Source: Pseudomonadota bacterium
GTDB taxonomy: Bacteria > Pseudomonadota > Gammaproteobacteria > Xanthomonadales > Xanthomonadaceae
Length of the DNA: 64,000 bases
Direction: 5' to 3'
NCBI GenBank assembly: GCA_018240435.1
Contig: JAFEFT010000017.1
Location: 19,168 to 83,167, forward strand
Shown: positions 18,866 through 27,099 of the stretch, one piece after another
Layout: each line of letters starts with the position of its first letter
Numbering within the stretch: the stretch's first letter is position 1
Position numbers and translations under genes: made by a program
Notes under the pieces: generated by a model
What the model was told of the DNA's origin: nothing
The model's database searches: none
What the model saw: only the letters and a program-made list of their open reading frames with translations

Positions 18866-20701
18866 ATGAACCAACCCATCACCGCCAGCAACGACTTCGT
18901 CATCAAATTCGCCAACGTCAATGGCTCGGGCTCGGCGTCGGCGAACGAGCTGTTCGCCAAAGCCATCCTGCGCATGGGCGTGCCGGTGTCGCCGCGCAAC
19001 ATCTTCCCGTCGAACATCCAGGGCCTGCCGACCTGGTACGAGCTGCGCGTGTCCGAAGCCGGCTGGCTCGGCCGGCGCGGCGGCAGCGTCGACCTGATGG
19101 TGGCGATGAATCCGCAGACGTGGGCGGCCGATGTCGCCGAGATCGCACCCGGCGGCTATCTGTTTTACGACAACACCAAACCGCTGCCGAAGTCGATGTT
19201 CCGCGACGACATCCATGTCATCGGCATGCCGCTGACCGCGATCTGCAATGCCACCTACGCCGATCCGCGGCAGCGCCAGTTGTTCAAGAACATCATGTAC
19301 GTCGGTGCGCTGGCGCATCTGCTCGGCATCGAGGTCGAGGTTCTCGAAACGCTGATCGGCGAGCAATATCGCAGCAAGGAAAAACTGCTGCACGCCAATC
19401 GCGAGGCGCTGCAACTGGGGCGTGATCACGCCCGCGAGCACGTCGGCGACGCGATCGGTCTGCGTGTTCGGCGGGTCGACGCGGTCGGCGAGCGCATCTT
19501 CGTCGACGGCAACACCGCTGCCGCGCTCGGCTGCGTCTACGGCGGCGCGACGGTGTGTGCGTGGTATCCGATCACGCCGTCGTCGTCGTGCGCCGAGGCG
19601 TTCGAGAAATACTGCGGCAAGCTGCGCAAGGACGAGCAAGGTCGCAAGCGCTACGCCATCGTCCAGGCCGAGGACGAGATCGCCTCGATCGGCATGGTGG
19701 TCGGCGCCGGCTGGAACGGTGCGCGCGCTTTCACCACCACCTCGGGGCCGGGCATCTCGCTGATGACCGAGTTCATCGGCCTGGCCTATTTCGCCGAGAT
19801 TCCGGTCACGTTGATCGACGTGCAGCGCGGCGGCCCCTCCACCGGCATGCCGACGCGCACCCAGCAATCCGACCTGCTTTCCTGCGCCTATGCCTCGCAC
19901 GGCGACACCAAGCACGTTTTGCTGCTGCCGGAAGACCCGCGCGAATGTTTCGATTTCGCCGCCGCCGCGCTCGATCTGGCCGATCGCCTGCAAACGCCGA
20001 TCTTCGTGCTGAGCGATCTGGACATCGGCATGAATCAACGCCTGTGCCAGCCGTTCGCGTGGGACGAGAACCGCCGCTACGACCGCGGCAAGGTGATGAG
20101 CGCCGACGAGCTCGAAGCCGGCCGCGACTTCGGGCGCTATCTCGATGTCGATGGCGACGGCATCCCGTGGCGCACGTATCCGGGCACGCATCCGAGCAAG
20201 GGGGGCTTCTTCACCCGCGGCACTTCGCGCGATCCGTATGCGCGCTATTCCGAACGCGGTGCCGATTACACCTACAACATGCAGCGGCTGCTGAAGAAGT
20301 TCGACACGGCCAAATCCCTGGTGCCGCAGCCGGTGCTGCAACCGGCCAGCGCGCCGACCGGGATCGGCGCGATCTACTTCGGCTCGACCAGCCCGGCGAT
20401 GGCCGAGGCCAGCGCGCTGCTCGATGCCGCCGGCGTGCATGTCGACACCCTGCGCCTGCGCGCGTTTCCGTTCCCGCAGGCGGTCGCCGATTTCATCGCC
20501 GGCCACGAGTTCGTGTACGTGATCGAACAGAACCGCGACGCGCAGATGAAGACGCTGCTGGTCAACGAATTCGGTATCGACCCGGCGCGCCTGCGCTCGG
20601 TGCTGCATTACGACGGCACCCCGATCACCGCGCGTTTCATCGTCGAAGCGTTGGGTGGGGCCGCGACCGTCGGCGCCCGACCGCAGGCCGAGGTTGCCTG
20701 A
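18866..20701 (+). CDS. korA: 2-oxoacid:acceptor oxidoreductase, fused gamma-alpha subunit (KorA type)
   Basis: 611 residues. The N-terminal third is the gamma domain (VNGSGSASANELFAKAILRMG, a variant of the G-x-G-x-G opening; IFPSNIQGLPTWYELRVS). The rest is the alpha/pyrimidine-binding domain, with WYPITPSSSCAEAFE, VQAEDEIASIGMVVGAGWNG and TTTSGPGISLMTEFIGLAYF. This gamma-alpha fusion is the standard layout for 2-oxoglutarate:ferredoxin oxidoreductase KorA. With KorB it would interconvert 2-oxoglutarate and succinyl-CoA plus CO2 using ferredoxin; other 2-oxoacids are possible. It is separated from korB by a hydroxylase-like gene. Confidence 0.9.
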   Translation: MNQPITASNDFVIKFANVNGSGSASANELFAKAILRMGVPVSPRNIFPSNIQGLPTWYELRVSEAGWLGRRGGSVDLMVAMNPQTWAADVAEIAPGGYLFYDNTKPLPKSMFRDDIHVIGMPLTAICNATYADPRQRQLFKNIMYVGALAHLLGIEVEVLETLIGEQYRSKEKLLHANREALQLGRDHAREHVGDAIGLRVRRVDAVGERIFVDGNTAAALGCVYGGATVCAWYPITPSSSCAEAFEKYCGKLRKDEQGRKRYAIVQAEDEIASIGMVVGAGWNGARAFTTTSGPGISLMTEFIGLAYFAEIPVTLIDVQRGGPSTGMPTRTQQSDLLSCAYASHGDTKHVLLLPEDPRECFDFAAAALDLADRLQTPIFVLSDLDIGMNQRLCQPFAWDENRRYDRGKVMSADELEAGRDFGRYLDVDGDGIPWRTYPGTHPSKGGFFTRGTSRDPYARYSERGADYTYNMQRLLKKFDTAKSLVPQPVLQPASAPTGIGAIYFGSTSPAMAEASALLDAAGVHVDTLRLRAFPFPQAVADFIAGHEFVYVIEQNRDAQMKTLLVNEFGIDPARLRSVLHYDGTPITARFIVEALGGAATVGARPQAEVA

Positions 20702-20738
20702 TGCGCGCGCGGCTGGCGATGCCCGCCCGAGGGTGGCC

Positions 20739-22283
20739 ATGAACACGGCGACGGAAGCGTCACCGGCAGTGGTGCCGCTGGCGCAATGGGAACAGGCGGC
20801 ACAGGCCGGCGACGCCGGCGCGCAACTCGCGCTGGCGAACCATCTGCTCAAAACGCATCGCTTCGGCACCGCCGAACACGAGCGCGGTCGGCAGTTGCTG
20901 CTCGCCGCCGCCGATGGCCCGCGCGCGCGCGAGGCCTGCTGGTTTCTGGGCGCCTACTACCTGCAGGTGACGACGTGGCCGGATGCGCATGCGCAGGCCG
21001 CACACTGGCTGGAGCGGGCCGCGCAGGCAGGGGTGGCGCCGGCGATCGACCGGCTGGCGACCTTGCACCTGCAAGGCATCGGCATCGCTTTCGATCCGGC
21101 GCGCGCGCTGGCCCTGCAACGCCATCTGGCCGATGCCGGCTTCCAGCAGGCGGCGTGGGAAGCAGGCTACCTGCTCGATCGTTGCGGCGATGGCGATGCC
21201 GCCGCCACCGCTTTCGCCCGCGCCTGCGCCCTGGGCTTTCCGCCGGCGTATTACTCGCTCGGCTTGCGGCTGGCGTTGGCCGCCGTCGATCGGCGCGATC
21301 TGGCGCTGGCCCGCGCCCTGCTGCTGCGCGCGGCCGATGCCGGCTTTCCCGATGCCGCAAGCGCCGCCGATGCACTGGCACCGGCCGCGGTCGCCGGCGC
21401 GCAGGCCGGGCAGTGGCATCGTCGCCTGAAGGAAAACCTCGTCGCCGCCCGTCCCATCCTGCAGTCGCTGCAGCCGGCCGACGTGCCGCTTGCGCAGGCG
21501 TCGCTGCATCCGCTGGTGGTCCGCCTCGAACGGCATTTCGCCGACATCGGCCACGCTGCATTGCGCATCGATGGTGCCGGTCGCCTGCAGGCCGCGGCCG
21601 GTTGCAGCGGCTCGCCGCGCACCGAACCGGCTCCGCTGCAATGGCTCGCGCAGCAGCCGCGCATCGGTGTCAGTCGCGGTTTCGCCAGCCGCGAAGAATG
21701 CGCACACATGATGCACAAGGCGGCGCCCAAGCTGCGCCATCCGCGGGACTACCTGCACGCCGACAGCGTCAACGATGCCTCCGAGGGCGAATTCTTCAAC
21801 GGCCAGGGGCATCCACCCGGAGCGCTGTTCGCCGACGCCGTGGTGCGCTCGATCGAACGGCGCGTCGCCACCATCGCCGGCTGGGACGTGACCGCGCTCG
21901 AACCCCACGCGGTGATCCGCTACCAGCCCGGCGAGGAATACCTGCCGCATGTGGACTCGTTCACTGCCGAACAGATCCTCGTCAATCGCCGACGCGGCGA
22001 TCTGGGCGGGCAGCGGGTGGTGACCTTCCTGCTGTGCCTGCATGCGGCCGAAGAAGGTGGCGAGACGTTCTTCCACCATCCCGACCTGGCCGTCCGCGGC
22101 GAAGTCGGCATGGGCCTGTTGCACTACAACGCCATCGCCGATGGCGGCATGGATGCGCAATCGCTGCACAGCGGCCGGCCGGTGCGGCGTGGCGAGAAAT
22201 GGATGTGGCGCTCGACCCTGCGCGAGCATCCGCTGTACCCGACCGCCGCCGACGCGGCGCGCAACGACCCGCTCCAACCTTGA
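20739..22283 (+). CDS. Sel1/TPR-repeat protein with C-terminal prolyl 4-hydroxylase-like 2OG-Fe(II) oxygenase domain
   Basis: 514 residues from ATG 20739 with GAGGGTGG just upstream. The first 220 residues are Ala-rich helical repeats of Sel1 type (e.g. WFLGAYYLQ, YYSLGLRLALAA). The C-terminal 200 residues are a P4H alpha-subunit-like double-stranded beta-helix: iron ligands His404 and Asp406 in LPHVDSF, His477 in LHSGRPV, and the 2-oxoglutarate-binding basic residue in RRGEKW near 487. It should hydroxylate a protein substrate using O2 and 2-oxoglutarate, giving succinate. Its position between korA and korB, whose likely substrate is also 2-oxoglutarate, is unusual. No signal peptide is seen, so it is cytoplasmic. 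Confidence 0.88.
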   Translation: MNTATEASPAVVPLAQWEQAAQAGDAGAQLALANHLLKTHRFGTAEHERGRQLLLAAADGPRAREACWFLGAYYLQVTTWPDAHAQAAHWLERAAQAGVAPAIDRLATLHLQGIGIAFDPARALALQRHLADAGFQQAAWEAGYLLDRCGDGDAAATAFARACALGFPPAYYSLGLRLALAAVDRRDLALARALLLRAADAGFPDAASAADALAPAAVAGAQAGQWHRRLKENLVAARPILQSLQPADVPLAQASLHPLVVRLERHFADIGHAALRIDGAGRLQAAAGCSGSPRTEPAPLQWLAQQPRIGVSRGFASREECAHMMHKAAPKLRHPRDYLHADSVNDASEGEFFNGQGHPPGALFADAVVRSIERRVATIAGWDVTALEPHAVIRYQPGEEYLPHVDSFTAEQILVNRRRGDLGGQRVVTFLLCLHAAEEGGETFFHHPDLAVRGEVGMGLLHYNAIADGGMDAQSLHSGRPVRRGEKWMWRSTLREHPLYPTAADAARNDPLQP

Positions 22284-22329
22284 CCCGCCCACGCGAAAGG
22301 CGCTCGTCCGCCGACGCCAGGATCACCCC

Positions 22330-23385
22330 ATGACCTACCTCGCCAAGCCCAAGCTGCATCACCCCAGCCTGACCCGCAACAAGGTCGGCTACACCCGTCG
22401 CGACTACGAAGGCAAGATCAGCACCCTGTGTGCCGGTTGCGGCCACGATTCGATCTCGGCGGCGATCATCCAGGCCTGCTGGGAACTTGACGTGCAGCCG
22501 CATCGCGTCGCCAAGCTGTCCGGCATCGGCTGCTCGAGCAAGACGCCGGACTATTTTCTCGGCAACTCGCACGGCTTCAACACCGTTCACGGGCGCATGC
22601 CCTCGGTGCTGACCGGCGCCAACCTCGCCAATGGCGACTTGCTGTACTTGGGCGTTTCCGGCGACGGCGATTCGGCCTCGATCGGCATCGGCCAGTTCGT
22701 GCATGCGCTGCGCCGCGGCGTGAACATGGTCTACATCGTCGAGAACAACGGCGTCTACGGCCTGACCAAGGGCCAGTTCTCGGCTACTGCCGACCAAGGT
22801 TCGGTATCGAAGAAGGGCGTGGTGAATACCGACGCGCCGCTGGATTTGATCGGCCTGGCGCTGCAATTGGGCGCCAGCTACGTCGCCCGTGGCTTTTCCG
22901 GTGACAAGCAACAGCTGGTGCCGCTGATCAAGGGCGCCATCGCCCACCAAGGCGCCGCCTTCATCGACGTCATCAGCCCCTGCGTGACCTTCAACAACCA
23001 CGCCGGCAGCACCAAGAGCTACGACTACGTGCGCGAGCACAACGAGATCGCCAACCGCATCGACTACGTTCCCTGCCGCGACGAGATCACCGTCGAGTAC
23101 GCGCAGGGCGAAGTCGTCGATGTCGAGCAGCACGACGGCAGCGTGCTGCGCCTGCGCAAGATTGGCGCCGACTACGATCCACGCGATCACGTCGAGGCCG
23201 CGCGCTACTGCGAAGCCGCCCGCGCCGCCGGCGAAGTCGCCACCGGCCTGCTCTACGTCGATCTGCAGGCGCGCGACCTGCACGCCCACCTCGACACCGT
23301 GCCGACCGCCTTCAACCGCCTCGGCGAAGCCGAACTGTGCCCGGGCAATGCGGTGCTGGCGAAGATCAATGCCGGCTTGCGCTGA
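22330..23385 (+). CDS. korB: 2-oxoacid:ferredoxin oxidoreductase beta subunit (KorB type)
   Basis: 351 residues. The thiamine diphosphate-binding signature is VSGDGDSASIGIGQF...ENNGVYGLTKGQ (GDG to NN). CAGCGHDSI near residue 36 and SGIGCSSKTPDYF supply the Cys residues expected for an Fe-S cluster, and CVTFNNH near residue 220 is another family motif. With KorA it forms the complete enzyme. It lies 46 bases after the hydroxylase-like gene, in the same operon. Confidence 0.93.
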   Translation: MTYLAKPKLHHPSLTRNKVGYTRRDYEGKISTLCAGCGHDSISAAIIQACWELDVQPHRVAKLSGIGCSSKTPDYFLGNSHGFNTVHGRMPSVLTGANLANGDLLYLGVSGDGDSASIGIGQFVHALRRGVNMVYIVENNGVYGLTKGQFSATADQGSVSKKGVVNTDAPLDLIGLALQLGASYVARGFSGDKQQLVPLIKGAIAHQGAAFIDVISPCVTFNNHAGSTKSYDYVREHNEIANRIDYVPCRDEITVEYAQGEVVDVEQHDGSVLRLRKIGADYDPRDHVEAARYCEAARAAGEVATGLLYVDLQARDLHAHLDTVPTAFNRLGEAELCPGNAVLAKINAGLR

Positions 23386-23422
23386 GGGAGACTGGATGGG
23401 TATCACACGCAAGGAGCCATTC

Positions 23423-23917
23423 GTGAGCAACGTCAAACAGCCGGTGCGGGAACTCAAGACCCTCTTTTGCGCCGGCAAGGCCAAGCCTCGCCTGGCGTTC
23501 CACTATGTGCAGGGCGAGTGGTCGTACTACGAGGTGATGCAGCCTGCCACCGTACGCCAAGCCTTGCACGTGGCGCTTGAGCGCATCGAGAGCGAGCTGC
23601 CGGGAGCGTTGGCCAAGGCCGTGGCGATCGACGATGCCAACTGGTCGGCTGGCAAGACCCGCAAGAGGCGATACATCGCGACCCGGGCCGACGAAATCTA
23701 TCCCAATTCGCCGCACCTCACCGCCGGACACGTCGAATCCGTTTGTGGCTATTACGTTTTGACGAATACCAGTTGGGCGGGGATTTGCGCCATTTTCGAA
23801 GTGATTTGCGCCGGCGCAGGCATCGCCTATGCCCCTGTCGATGCGCTGGCAGCCCGGCGCCTGCCGAAGGCAACGGCGCCAGCGCGCAAGCGGACGGTCG
23901 CGCCGCGCACGAAATGA
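23423..23917 (+). CDS. hypothetical protein
   Basis: 164 residues from GTG 23423, chosen for the AAGGAG six bases upstream; an ATG at 23396 with GAGGGAG upstream would add nine residues and starts only 10 bases after korB. I do not recognise a family. Visible features are a compact middle with aromatic residues (RLAFHYVQGEWSYYEV), an amphipathic helix (ALHVALERIESELPGALAKAV), three Cys, and a basic Lys/Arg/Pro-rich C-terminal tail (KATAPARKRTVAPRTK) of the kind that contacts nucleic acid. No signal peptide or membrane helix. Spacing suggests it is the last gene of the kor operon, but a function should not be inferred from that alone. Confidence 0.7.
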   Translation: MSNVKQPVRELKTLFCAGKAKPRLAFHYVQGEWSYYEVMQPATVRQALHVALERIESELPGALAKAVAIDDANWSAGKTRKRRYIATRADEIYPNSPHLTAGHVESVCGYYVLTNTSWAGICAIFEVICAGAGIAYAPVDALAARRLPKATAPARKRTVAPRTK

Positions 23918-23968
23918 GCTGGAGTGCGGTCGAGCGCACCACGGCGCACCTTGCAGTGCGCGGTGCGC

Positions 23969-24922
23969 TCAAATACCCAGCACCCGCAACTCGGTGCACG
24001 GCCGGCCGCGCTCCCACATCCGTTCGAAGGCTTCCATGATCTGTCTGGCGCGCGCCGGCGTGGCGTCGCTGGCCTCGCCTTCGATGCGGCCACCAAGCGG
24101 ACGAAAGTACAGCGCGCCGCGGTCGCCGACGAGGAAGGCCGACGGGTATTGGCGATCGGGTTCTTCCTCGCAGGCGCGAAACTCGAAGATGCTCGGCAGC
24201 CGTTGCGCCAGTGTCAGCAGCGGGTGGCCGGCCTGCGCCGGTGCCTGCGGGTCGAGCAGCAGCACGCGCACGTGCGGGTCGACGCCGGAGGTGGCGTAGC
24301 GGCGCAGGGCGTCGAGGACTTCCGGCCGGGCCAGCAGGGCAGGGTCGAGATCGCGGCTGAAGAGGCACAGGTCGCGGCGCGAGTGGACGATCGTCGCCAG
24401 CGTTGCAGCCACCGCCTGTTCGGTCGTTTCGACCGCCGTCAGTGCCATGCGCGGCACGCCGGCCGGGCGTTCGGCGAACGGCGCCAGCGCCAGCCGCATC
24501 GTCCGGTGGCGGATGCCGGCTTCGGCGAATTCATCGCCCACCGCCTCGAAGCCGTGCCTGGCGTAGAACGCCAGCGCATCGACTTGCGCATGCAGTTCGA
24601 CCTCCGCCCAATGCTGCATGCGCGCCGCATCGATCAGCACCGTCAGCAGGGCGCTGCCGACACCGTGGCCGCGCCATTCGCGCAATACCGCCATTCGACC
24701 GATGCGATGTTCCGGCGACAGCCGGCCGGTGCCGATCGGCTGGTTCTGTCCGTCGCGTGCGATCACATGCTGGCAGAGCGGATCTTGCGCGTCCCATTCC
24801 AATTCCAGCGGGACGTTCTGTTCGACCACGAAGACGGCCTCGCGCACGCGGCGCAGATCCTGGAAGTCGGTGCGGTAGTCGGCCGGCTCGACGCGAAAAT
24901 CAGACGATGTGGTCGTGCTCAT
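23969..24922 (-). CDS. GNAT family N-acetyltransferase with C-terminal extra domain
   Basis: 317 residues. The first 150 residues are a GNAT acetyltransferase: IGRMAVLREWRGHGVGSALL holds the acetyl-CoA-binding R-x-x-G-x-G/A loop, and FYARHGFEAVG is the usual C-terminal motif of the fold. The remaining 160 residues form a second domain seen in a subset of proteobacterial GNATs (VHSRRDLCLFSRDLDPALLA; VRVLLLDPQAPAQAG; YPSAFLVGDRGALYF), with some likeness to phospholipase-D-like folds but no HKD motif. The acceptor is unknown. Its ATG overlaps the stop of the RoxA-like gene by four bases, so the pair is coupled. Confidence 0.85.
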   Translation of the reverse strand: MSTTTSSDFRVEPADYRTDFQDLRRVREAVFVVEQNVPLELEWDAQDPLCQHVIARDGQNQPIGTGRLSPEHRIGRMAVLREWRGHGVGSALLTVLIDAARMQHWAEVELHAQVDALAFYARHGFEAVGDEFAEAGIRHRTMRLALAPFAERPAGVPRMALTAVETTEQAVAATLATIVHSRRDLCLFSRDLDPALLARPEVLDALRRYATSGVDPHVRVLLLDPQAPAQAGHPLLTLAQRLPSIFEFRACEEEPDRQYPSAFLVGDRGALYFRPLGGRIEGEASDATPARARQIMEAFERMWERGRPCTELRVLGI

Positions 24923-26130
24923 CGCGATCGCTCCGGTTTGCGTGTGCTGTGCTTGCGGACGACGTAGCTTCCCGCAACCGCCAGCGCGATCACCGCGGCC
25001 TGCGCATCGGCATCGAGTGCGTCGAACTGGGCTGCGTCGATGGCGGTGGCGGCGGCGAGCGCGCGGGCGGCTTCGGCTTGCATCGGATAGGCCGCGCCGG
25101 CGGCGAGCAGCAGCGCGCGCTTGCCGTGCCGCATCCACGCCGTGCGCACGAAGGGATGCCGCGCCAGCGTGCCGCCTGTCGCCAGCGCCTTGCGCACGCT
25201 GGCTTCCGTCGGTGGCTTCGGCGGCGCGGCGATGCCGACGCTGCGATAGCTGCTGATGAAGCTGCCGAACCACGCCGCCAGCGCGGCATCGTCGGCGTGC
25301 AAGCCAGACAGCGCGGTGCGCACGCGCGCGAGCGCGGTCGCGTCGATCTCGAACGCATCCATCGGCAGCGTTAGATCGGGATCGGTGTAGCGAGCGTCCT
25401 CGCCGATGCGCTGCGCGAGGTGTTCGGCGAAATCGACCAGCAATTCGGCCTGCGACGGCGCGCGCATGCCGATCGAATACGTCAGACACGAATCCGCCGC
25501 GACGCCGTGGTGCGGCACGCCCGGCGGCAGGTAAAGCATGTCGCCGGCTTCCAGCGTCCAGGTGTGCGTGGGATGGAATTCGCGCAGCAGCTTGAGTTCG
25601 ACATCGTCGCGGAATGCGACCGGTGCATTCGCGTCGGTGCTGATCTGCCAGTGCCGCTGGCCTTGCCCTTGCAGCAGGAACACGTCGTATTGATCGACGT
25701 GCGCGCCGACCGAGCCGCCCGGCGCGGCGTAACTGATCATCACGTCGTCGATGCGCCAGCGCGGCAGGAAGTCGAAGGCGTCGAGCAGGGCGCGCACATC
25801 GGCGTCCCACTTGTCGACATCCTGCACCAGCAAGGTCCAGTCGCGTTCGCCCATCTTCGCGAAATCGGATTCCGCGAACGGGCCGTGGCGCAGGCTCCAG
25901 CGATCGCCGCGCGGCTCGTGCGTCACGATGCGCGACAGCGCGGCTTGCTCGCAAGCCAGCCCGGCGAGATCTTCGGGCGAAACCGGGGAGACGAAATCAG
26001 CGAACGCGCCGCGGATCAGCAGCGGGCGCTTTTGCCAGTAGTCGCGCAGGAAGCCCTGCGCGGGCATGCCGAGCAGGTGCTTGTCGGTGGCGTGGACTTC
26101 GTGCGGGATGGATTGGGCGGCGCGGTTCAT
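24919..26130 (-). CDS. roxA: RoxA/YcfD-type ribosomal protein hydroxylase (cupin/JmjC 2OG oxygenase)
   Basis: 403 residues from ATG 26130 (MNRAAQSIPHEV); a start six residues earlier is possible. The JmjC-type cupin core has the iron ligands His144 and Asp146 (SVGAHVDQYDVFLLQ), GQGQRHWQIS, and a His near 207 in LPPGVPHHGV. The C-terminal half is helical with a winged-helix-like end, the size and order of E. coli YcfD, which hydroxylates an arginine of ribosomal protein L16. It overlaps the downstream GNAT gene by four bases. Upstream on the same strand is a truncated TPR-protein fragment belonging to a toxin-antitoxin module. Confidence 0.88.
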   Translation of the reverse strand: MNRAAQSIPHEVHATDKHLLGMPAQGFLRDYWQKRPLLIRGAFADFVSPVSPEDLAGLACEQAALSRIVTHEPRGDRWSLRHGPFAESDFAKMGERDWTLLVQDVDKWDADVRALLDAFDFLPRWRIDDVMISYAAPGGSVGAHVDQYDVFLLQGQGQRHWQISTDANAPVAFRDDVELKLLREFHPTHTWTLEAGDMLYLPPGVPHHGVAADSCLTYSIGMRAPSQAELLVDFAEHLAQRIGEDARYTDPDLTLPMDAFEIDATALARVRTALSGLHADDAALAAWFGSFISSYRSVGIAAPPKPPTEASVRKALATGGTLARHPFVRTAWMRHGKRALLLAAGAAYPMQAEAARALAAATAIDAAQFDALDADAQAAVIALAVAGSYVVRKHSTRKPERSR

Positions 26131-26146
26131 GCCGCGATTGTGGCGC

Positions 26147-26317
26147 AAATGGAAAGCCGAGTGCGGCGGCGATCAAAAACCAGCGCGTCGCCCAGTCCGG
26201 CAAGCCGATCGCCGGGCTGAGCTGGGCGATGCCCTGCGCCAGCGCCCACACCGCGCCGGCGTACAGCGCGGCGGCGCGCAGCACGTTGCGGCGCTGGAGT
26301 TCGGCGAAAAATTTCAT
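26147..26317 (-). pseudogene. truncated N-terminus of the membrane TPR protein encoded at 27100-29136
   Basis: From ATG 26317 the frame reads MKFFAELQRRNVLRAAALY and continues through LSPAIGLPDWATRWFLIAA to a GFPF sequence, almost identical over 57 residues to the start of the 678-residue protein at 29136. Beyond 26147 similarity ends abruptly and the frame runs into roxA in another frame. Its ATG overlaps the stop of the upstream PIN-domain toxin gene by four bases, exactly as in the intact module, so this is the stump of a second copy. Confidence 0.85.
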
Positions 26318-26739
26318 CCCAGCACTCGCAGCCCGCGCACTTTCGCGAAATCGCGGTCGTGGGTTACCAGCGCGTCGGCATTGATCGACAACGCGCTGGC
26401 CGCCTGGATGGCGTCGGGCAATTTCAAGCCGTACTTGCCGCGCAGGCGGGCCGCGCCGGCGGCGATGTCGCATGTGAAATCGACGACCTGCCAGGATTCC
26501 AATACCGCGCGGTAGCGACGGGCGAGCGCTTCCTCGCCGGCTTTCAGGGGGCCGGTCAGCACTTCGGCGAGAGTGATGGGGGGCACCGCGAGGACGATCT
26601 CGCCGTCGGCGTGCCGCGCGAACAGCGGCGCGAAGCGCGCGGCCCATTTCGGATGCGCTTCCAGGGTGTAGATGATCGGCGCGTTGTCCACCAGCAGCAG
26701 GGCGCCTGCGGGCAGCGCGGTGGCGTCTAGCGGTTCCAT
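26314..26739 (-). CDS. VapC-family PIN-domain toxin
   Basis: 141 residues from ATG 26739. The PIN-domain acidic residues are all present: Asp18 (LLLVDNAPIIY), Glu59 (PPITLAEVLTG), Asp109 (LKLPDAIQAASAL) and Asp128 (LVTHDRDF). VapC proteins are Mg2+-dependent ribonucleases, many cutting specific tRNAs. The start overlaps the upstream antitoxin gene by 13 bases and the stop overlaps a truncated TPR-protein start by four. About 13 extra N-terminal residues precede the usual start of the fold. Confidence 0.88.
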   Translation of the reverse strand: MEPLDATALPAGALLLVDNAPIIYTLEAHPKWAARFAPLFARHADGEIVLAVPPITLAEVLTGPLKAGEEALARRYRAVLESWQVVDFTCDIAAGAARLRGKYGLKLPDAIQAASALSINADALVTHDRDFAKVRGLRVLG

Positions 26740-26987
26740 TCGTCGCGCAGGCGGGCGAGGGTGCGGCGGCTGTCGGCGCCCCACAAGCCGCGCCCGCTTC
26801 CGGCCAGGGTTTGCAGCGAGGCGGGTTTGGCCGGCTTGACGGAATCCGCCGGCACCACCGCCGCCACCGCGCGGCCATGCCGGGTGATGATGGTGGTGTG
26901 ACCGGCAGCGGCGTCGGCCAGGATGGCGGGCAATTGCTGCCGCGCGGCTTCCGCGCCCCTGGATTGCGGTCTGGACGAAGGCTTCAT
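26727..26987 (-). CDS. Phd/YefM-family antitoxin
   Basis: 86 residues from ATG 26987. The N-terminal half matches the Phd/YefM DNA-binding fold: AEAARQQLPAILADAAAGHT followed by TIITRHGRAVAAVVPAD. The C-terminal tail (WGADSRRTLARLRDEW) would wrap the partner toxin. It overlaps the PIN-domain gene by 13 bases. A perfect inverted repeat, GTACG-AAC-CGTAC, lies ten bases before its start and is a good candidate for the autoregulatory operator. Confidence 0.85.
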   Translation of the reverse strand: MKPSSRPQSRGAEAARQQLPAILADAAAGHTTIITRHGRAVAAVVPADSVKPAKPASLQTLAGSGRGLWGADSRRTLARLRDEWNR

Positions 26988-26996
26988 GGCCAGGCT

Positions 26997-27009
26997 GTAC
27001 GAACCGTAC
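26997..27009 (-). promoter_or_regulatory. candidate operator of the Phd-VapC module
   Basis: GTACG-AAC-CGTAC, a perfect five-base inverted repeat centred 16 bases upstream of the antitoxin ATG, where Phd-type antitoxins bind to repress their own operon. Confidence 0.5.
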
Positions 27010-27052
27010 GGAAGGCTGTCAAGGCGCGTGCGGTGCACGCCGGGACGCTCGC

Positions 27053-27078
27053 GCGCAGCACGTTGCGGCGCTGGAGCC
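27053..27078 (-). pseudogene. remnant of the TPR-protein N-terminal coding sequence
   Basis: 26 bases here are identical to a stretch inside the truncated copy (26278-26303) and, with two changes, inside the intact gene near 29100; translated on the minus strand it gives LQRRNVLRA. It is the third trace of this gene start in 3 kb and marks an old duplication edge. Confidence 0.6.
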
Positions 27079-27099
27079 CGGGGTGGAAGGAGGGTATGT

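Noticed and set aside
16513-20869. Two long minus-strand frames (697 and 786 codons) across the kor genes
   Set aside because: Both are opposite well-recognised oxidoreductase genes and their N- or C-terminal parts translate repeat DNA.
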